A stretch of DNA of 7,471 nucleotides from Candidatus Methanoperedens sp. (lineage in GTDB: Archaea > Halobacteriota > Methanosarcinia > Methanosarcinales > Methanoperedenaceae), in assembly GCA_023249275.1 (NCBI GenBank), contig JAHFCV010000056.1, forward strand, positions 4,661 through 12,131, written 5' to 3'. Below the pieces are notes generated by a model that was not told where the DNA came from, ran no database searches, and worked only from the letters and a program-made list of their open reading frames with translations. Position 1 is the first letter of the stretch. Every line of letters begins with the position of its first letter. This document shows positions 4,878-7,471 of the stretch, piece after piece. Made by a program: the position numbers and the translations under genes.

Positions 4878-5412
4878 CACAAATTTCGTTATTTAACTCG
4901 ATAATGCGCTGGATTATCTTTTCGTGAAGCTGCTTTTTTCTTAAACCCAAAACAAGTTCCTCAATAGTCCCTACCTTCGAGCCGAAAACAAGATTATCCG
5001 CATGCGCTACTATTTTCTCTTCAATTGTAACTGGTAAATAATCCTTCTGTGGAAGCCCAAGAACCGCCGCCTCTTCCATAGTAATTCCCGCGCCTACATG
5101 CCGTTCTATAATATTTACGATTTTATCGCCGAAATCATTTTCAATTGCTATTGCCGCACCAGCTACTGCATGGTCTATGCCATGTGTTTTTGACCTGCCT
5201 ATATCATGCAGCAAACCCCCCAGAAAAACCGCGTCAATGTCGATATTTATTGTTTGTCCTCTCTTTTGGGCGCTCTTTCTGATATTAATCGCTATTTTTC
5301 TGGCATATTCAGCTACGGTTTTGCAGTGCTCGATTACATCGGATGAACACCCTGAATTTATAAGAAATGCTATAGCCTCTTTTTCTTTCAGGTTTTGATG
5401 GGAATTGCTCAT
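4864..5412 (-). CDS. HD-domain phosphohydrolase-like protein (TIGR00295 type)
   Basis: The 182-residue protein has the HD superfamily metal-site series: His29 (EHCKTVAEYA), the His69-Asp70 pair in GLLHDIGR, His81 (a possible extra ligand), His105 in ERHVGAG, and Asp139 in AHADNLVFG. That spacing is typical of small archaeal HD proteins that I know as the TIGR00295 group. They are expected to be metal-dependent hydrolases of a phosphorylated substrate, often a nucleotide; the substrate is unknown. The C-terminus (150-182) is a helical tail. The ATG at 5412 follows the tfe TAA with no spacing (stop 5413-5415), so it is very probably translated by coupling within the trm56/ATP-grasp/tfe operon; no independent Shine-Dalgarno is seen. 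Its 3' end overlaps the convergent winged-helix gene by 14 bp. Confidence 0.88.
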   Translation of the reverse strand: MSNSHQNLKEKEAIAFLINSGCSSDVIEHCKTVAEYARKIAINIRKSAQKRGQTINIDIDAVFLGGLLHDIGRSKTHGIDHAVAGAAIAIENDFGDKIVNIIERHVGAGITMEEAAVLGLPQKDYLPVTIEEKIVAHADNLVFGSKVGTIEELVLGLRKKQLHEKIIQRIIELNNEICAMMR

Positions 5413-5937
5413 TTAAACAGAAGCACTTGAAGTCATTTCTTCAAGCTGGAAAATTCTTTGTTTCAGGGCTTTAATTGCAGGTTCGGTTTCCTGATATTTC
5501 AAATCCCCGCCGCAAATTGGACAAATAAATTCCAGTTCAGCCGCAGTTTCAAAAAGAAAGCGCCCATCCTCTTTTTCACAGATATAAAATACCTTATTCT
5601 CCTCAAATTCAAGCTTTGTCTTCAAGTTTTTCAAAAGTTTTTTCGATTCAAGTTCAAGCTGGTGGTTTAAACTGCTCAGGTCGAGTTGCCATAAATATGT
5701 AAGCCAGCCGCTATCCGAATCTCTTTCCCTTCGATAAACTGCGAGCCTGTTCTCATATAATATAAACAGCGTGCGTCTTACGATATTCAACAAAACCCCG
5801 GTTGCCTCTGCTATCTTTTCATCCGTGACCTCGCCATCAGGCATGTTTTTCACGACTTTAAAACCTTCCTCCCCAACGAGATTTATGAGATAACCTTTAA
5901 TAACGGGATCCTTTAAGTCAACCAAAAAATTCACCAC
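5413..5937 (-). CDS. tfe: Transcription factor TFE, alpha subunit
   Basis: TFE (archaeal TFIIE-alpha) helps open promoter DNA with RNA polymerase, TBP and TFB. Residues about 7-90 form the extended winged-helix domain. It contains VDLKDPVIKGYLINLVGEEG, EVTDEKIAEATGV and NIVRRTLFILYENRLA, then an aromatic wing WLTYLW (78-83). A helical linker follows, then the C-terminal zinc ribbon (about 115-150). Here only Cys120, Cys139 and Cys142 are present; the position expected for the second cysteine of the first pair is Glu123 (CEKE). A C-terminal helix ends the 174 residues. The frame opens with GTG GTG (5937/5934). However, the family normally begins at MVDLKDP, which would be reached from a TTG at 5925 with GGTGA in front as Shine-Dalgarno, so that start is a real alternative. 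It lies 29 bp after the ATP-grasp gene and abuts the HD gene. Confidence 0.93.
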   Translation of the reverse strand: MVNFLVDLKDPVIKGYLINLVGEEGFKVVKNMPDGEVTDEKIAEATGVLLNIVRRTLFILYENRLAVYRRERDSDSGWLTYLWQLDLSSLNHQLELESKKLLKNLKTKLEFEENKVFYICEKEDGRFLFETAAELEFICPICGGDLKYQETEPAIKALKQRIFQLEEMTSSASV

Positions 5938-5966
5938 GTCATTATTGTTCTTTTAGGACTTTAATC

Positions 5967-7064
5967 TTACGTTAAGCCCTTAATACGGCATGAAGATTTC
6001 TTGACCCTTTCTAAAACCAACATGCGGGTTTTAGCAGTTGAAAGCATAGTAGCTACAGGCTCATCCGGGTTGACAACAAGTCCAGCCTGCGGGACATCGG
6101 CTGCGTGCCCCGTATTCATATATTTGACGAGCGCCTCCGAGAGCTTTTTGTTCATCACTGCTTTTTTATCTGCATACAGAATGGTCTTTGCAGCAAAACA
6201 TACCGGTTCCCTTACCTGTGGAAGTTCCCCTGCAAACGATTTAATGTGCGCATCAAATATGTTTATTCCGGTGGATAGCTCCACAGTATCCAGGCTTCCC
6301 TGGAAACGCGGGTTGACCTCGATGACCTGGACACTTTTTCCGGTCAAAATGAAGTCTATGCCGTTTGAGCCGATCAGCCCAAATTCCAGTGCAAGCTGCT
6401 TTGCATAATCTATCATTTCGCTGCTGAATTTTGAATGAAACGGCGTGATATTACCGCAATAAGCAAACGGCAGCCTGGTAAGCCATGGCACCCCTATCAA
6501 CTGTTCATTTAAAGAGACTACAACATCATCATCTCCTGTGCTTATAACCGAGGCGCTGCATGGTATTCCTTCCACGAATTCCTGGGCTATGAATTCGCAA
6601 GCATCGCCCCTCTCTTTAAAAAGCGCCAGTTCTTCTTCGTTTCTTAAAACAATATTCCTAATTCCCCCTGAGCCTGACTTTGGTTTTATCATCAGCGGGA
6701 ATCCAAGACAATGGGCTTTTTCTATCGATCCTGTCTCAGGATGCGGTATGCCCAATGATTCAAGTTCCCCGGGGAGCCCTGATTTATCATTCACTTTTTC
6801 CATGACATCCCGGCGATTGTTGAATATATTTTTAAATTTTAAATGCTCAAAACCCGGTCCCAGGATAACAGCCTCAACCTCACCAAGAGTGGCTGCAAGT
6901 TTGTGTATTTTGGTCTCTTCGTTGCCTCCGAGGAAAAGGAATTTATCGGCGCATTTGCGCGTATCCACGTCCCCGAAGCGATCAATAGCAAAAACCGTAT
7001 ACCCTGCTTTTTTGGCAGAACATACGATACTGCGGGCGCTGTTGGCTATAACCAGCACTTTCAT
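5967..7064 (-). CDS. ATP-grasp ligase (COG2232-like), substrate unknown
   Basis: This 365-residue cytoplasmic protein has the ATP-grasp plan. The N-terminal Rossmann-like pre-domain is MKVLVIANSARSIV...FAIDRFGD. The central ATP-binding part has LMIKPKSGSGGIRN (124-137, Lys127 and Lys129), then FIAQEFVEGIPCSAS (158-172). The metal and phosphate site is GSNGIDFIL...VIEVNPRFQGS (232-257; Glu249, Asn251, Arg253). Such enzymes join a carboxylate to an amine or similar nucleophile through an acyl-phosphate. The acceptor is not deducible. Methanogen cofactor ligases such as the tyramine-glutamate ligase MfnD are ATP-grasp enzymes, but I have no specific reason to assign that role. The ATG overlaps the trm56 stop (ATGA, 7061-7064), with GAGGT 9 nt upstream, so translation is probably coupled. 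The gene sits between trm56 and tfe in one operon. Confidence 0.88.
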   Translation of the reverse strand: MKVLVIANSARSIVCSAKKAGYTVFAIDRFGDVDTRKCADKFLFLGGNEETKIHKLAATLGEVEAVILGPGFEHLKFKNIFNNRRDVMEKVNDKSGLPGELESLGIPHPETGSIEKAHCLGFPLMIKPKSGSGGIRNIVLRNEEELALFKERGDACEFIAQEFVEGIPCSASVISTGDDDVVVSLNEQLIGVPWLTRLPFAYCGNITPFHSKFSSEMIDYAKQLALEFGLIGSNGIDFILTGKSVQVIEVNPRFQGSLDTVELSTGINIFDAHIKSFAGELPQVREPVCFAAKTILYADKKAVMNKKLSEALVKYMNTGHAADVPQAGLVVNPDEPVATMLSTAKTRMLVLERVKKSSCRIKGLT

Positions 7065-7471
7065 TTGCTTATTACCTCTTTCCCTCTTTTTTTGGGAACA
7101 ATCTCAACCTCGCCGCCTGTAAACTGCGTTCTCAAAGCGTCCCTACCCTGCGCTGCCATAAGCCTGTCAAGAACAATGGCAAGCGCTGCGACTTCTGAGT
7201 GAGGCTGGTTTCCCACACCTACATTCCAGTCTGCAAGCTCGTATATCTCAGGCGGTACTTTTTCTGCGCCGACGACTATCATAAGATTCTCTGCTGTTGC
7301 CATTTCAGGAATCGCATCAGGAAGATTGATGCCGTACATGGTAAGATGCAATACCTTCCCGCCTGCTTCTTTCCATTTTTTTATCTCGCTTTTCCAGCTT
7401 GAAATCCTCCTGACATAGAACGAGCCGCCCCATCTGCTTGAGGCTTCTTCGAGGCTTTTCTCGATGCCGCT
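7061..7471 (-). CDS. trm56: tRNA (cytidine-56-2'-O)-methyltransferase, 5' part beyond window
   Basis: Trm56 is an archaeal SPOUT enzyme that 2'-O-methylates C56 of tRNA using S-adenosylmethionine. The visible 136 codons are the C-terminal part and remain open to the window edge, so codons such as the TTG at 7351 are internal, not starts. Signature parts are RWGGSFYVRR, GGKVLHLTMYGINLPD, ENLMIVVGAEKVPPEIYELAD, then WNVGVGNQPHSEVAALAIVLDRL. The VVGAEKVP and NQPHSEVAALA blocks belong to the knotted SAM-binding region of this family. It is the first gene seen in an operon running trm56, ATP-grasp, tfe, HD; its TGA overlaps the next ATG. Proximity of trm56 to tfe is, to my recollection, common in euryarchaea. 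Confidence 0.93.
   Translation of the reverse strand, partial: SGIEKSLEEASSRWGGSFYVRRISSWKSEIKKWKEAGGKVLHLTMYGINLPDAIPEMATAENLMIVVGAEKVPPEIYELADWNVGVGNQPHSEVAALAIVLDRLMAAQGRDALRTQFTGGEVEIVPKKRGKEVISK
7074..7080 (-). promoter_or_regulatory. Shine-Dalgarno site of the ATP-grasp gene inside trm56
   Basis: AAGAGGT lies 9 nt before the ATG at 7064 and within the last codons of trm56. It is the clearest ribosome-binding site in the window, and it fixes this ATG as the start and supports translational coupling through the ATGA overlap. Confidence 0.65.

Noticed and set aside
6538..7122. Plus-strand open frame of 194 codons antisense to the ATP-grasp gene and the trm56 end
   Set aside because: It spans two genes with clear family motifs on the other strand and shows no family features of its own.
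7199..7351. Independent short gene starting at the TTG at 7351
   Set aside because: The same frame stays open to the window edge and the upstream residues match Trm56, so the TTG is an internal leucine codon.

Overview
The window comes from a euryarchaeal chromosome, most likely a methanogen-related lineage (Methanosarcinales / ANME-2d or 'Methanoperedens'-like; the lineage call is inference). Archaeal signatures are a proteasome-activating nucleotidase (PAN), archaeal MBF1, transcription factor TFE-alpha, a Trm56-type tRNA methyltransferase, and a regulatory-domain-free homocitrate-synthase-type enzyme as used for coenzyme B. TATA/BRE promoters replace bacterial -35/-10 boxes, several 5' leaders look very short, and the tRNA gene lacks an encoded CCA. 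Core genes are roughly 45-50 % GC where I sampled them.

Layout, left to right. (1) 1-275, minus: N-terminal part of a Roadblock/LC7-like protein, cut by the window edge, behind a promoter containing a tandem 23/24-bp duplication. (2) 385-1623, minus: PAN. (3) A 57-bp divergent intergenic region with one symmetric TATA element between pan and (4) 1681-2166, plus: aMBF1. (5) 2167-2626: 460 bp without a convincing gene, holding short repeats, a 12-bp GC palindrome and a strongly G-rich strip. (6) 2627-3046, plus: an AT-rich orphan gene for a small two-helix membrane protein. (7) 3074-4231, minus: an AksA/NifV-type 2-isopropylmalate synthase homologue. (8) 4322-4395, minus: tRNA-Thr(UGU). (9) 4563-4877, plus: a small winged-helix-like protein, overlapping by 14 bp at its 3' end with (10) a four-gene minus-strand operon: trm56 (partial, 7061-7471), an ATP-grasp ligase (5967-7064), tfe (5413-5937) and an HD-domain phosphohydrolase-like gene (4864-5412).

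Most of the window is core information processing: protein unfolding for the 20S proteasome, basal transcription (TFE), transcription/translation-linked MBF1, tRNA modification and a tRNA gene. Coenzyme B precursor synthesis is the one metabolic theme. The accessory part is 2167-3046, where a GC-rich non-coding strip abuts an AT-rich gene, which suggests inserted or rapidly evolving DNA. I found no complete new multi-gene system. The best leads are the orphan 2-TM gene with its odd upstream strip, a TFE zinc ribbon lacking one canonical cysteine, and a PAN C-terminus ending Met-Phe-Ala instead of a classical HbYX tail.
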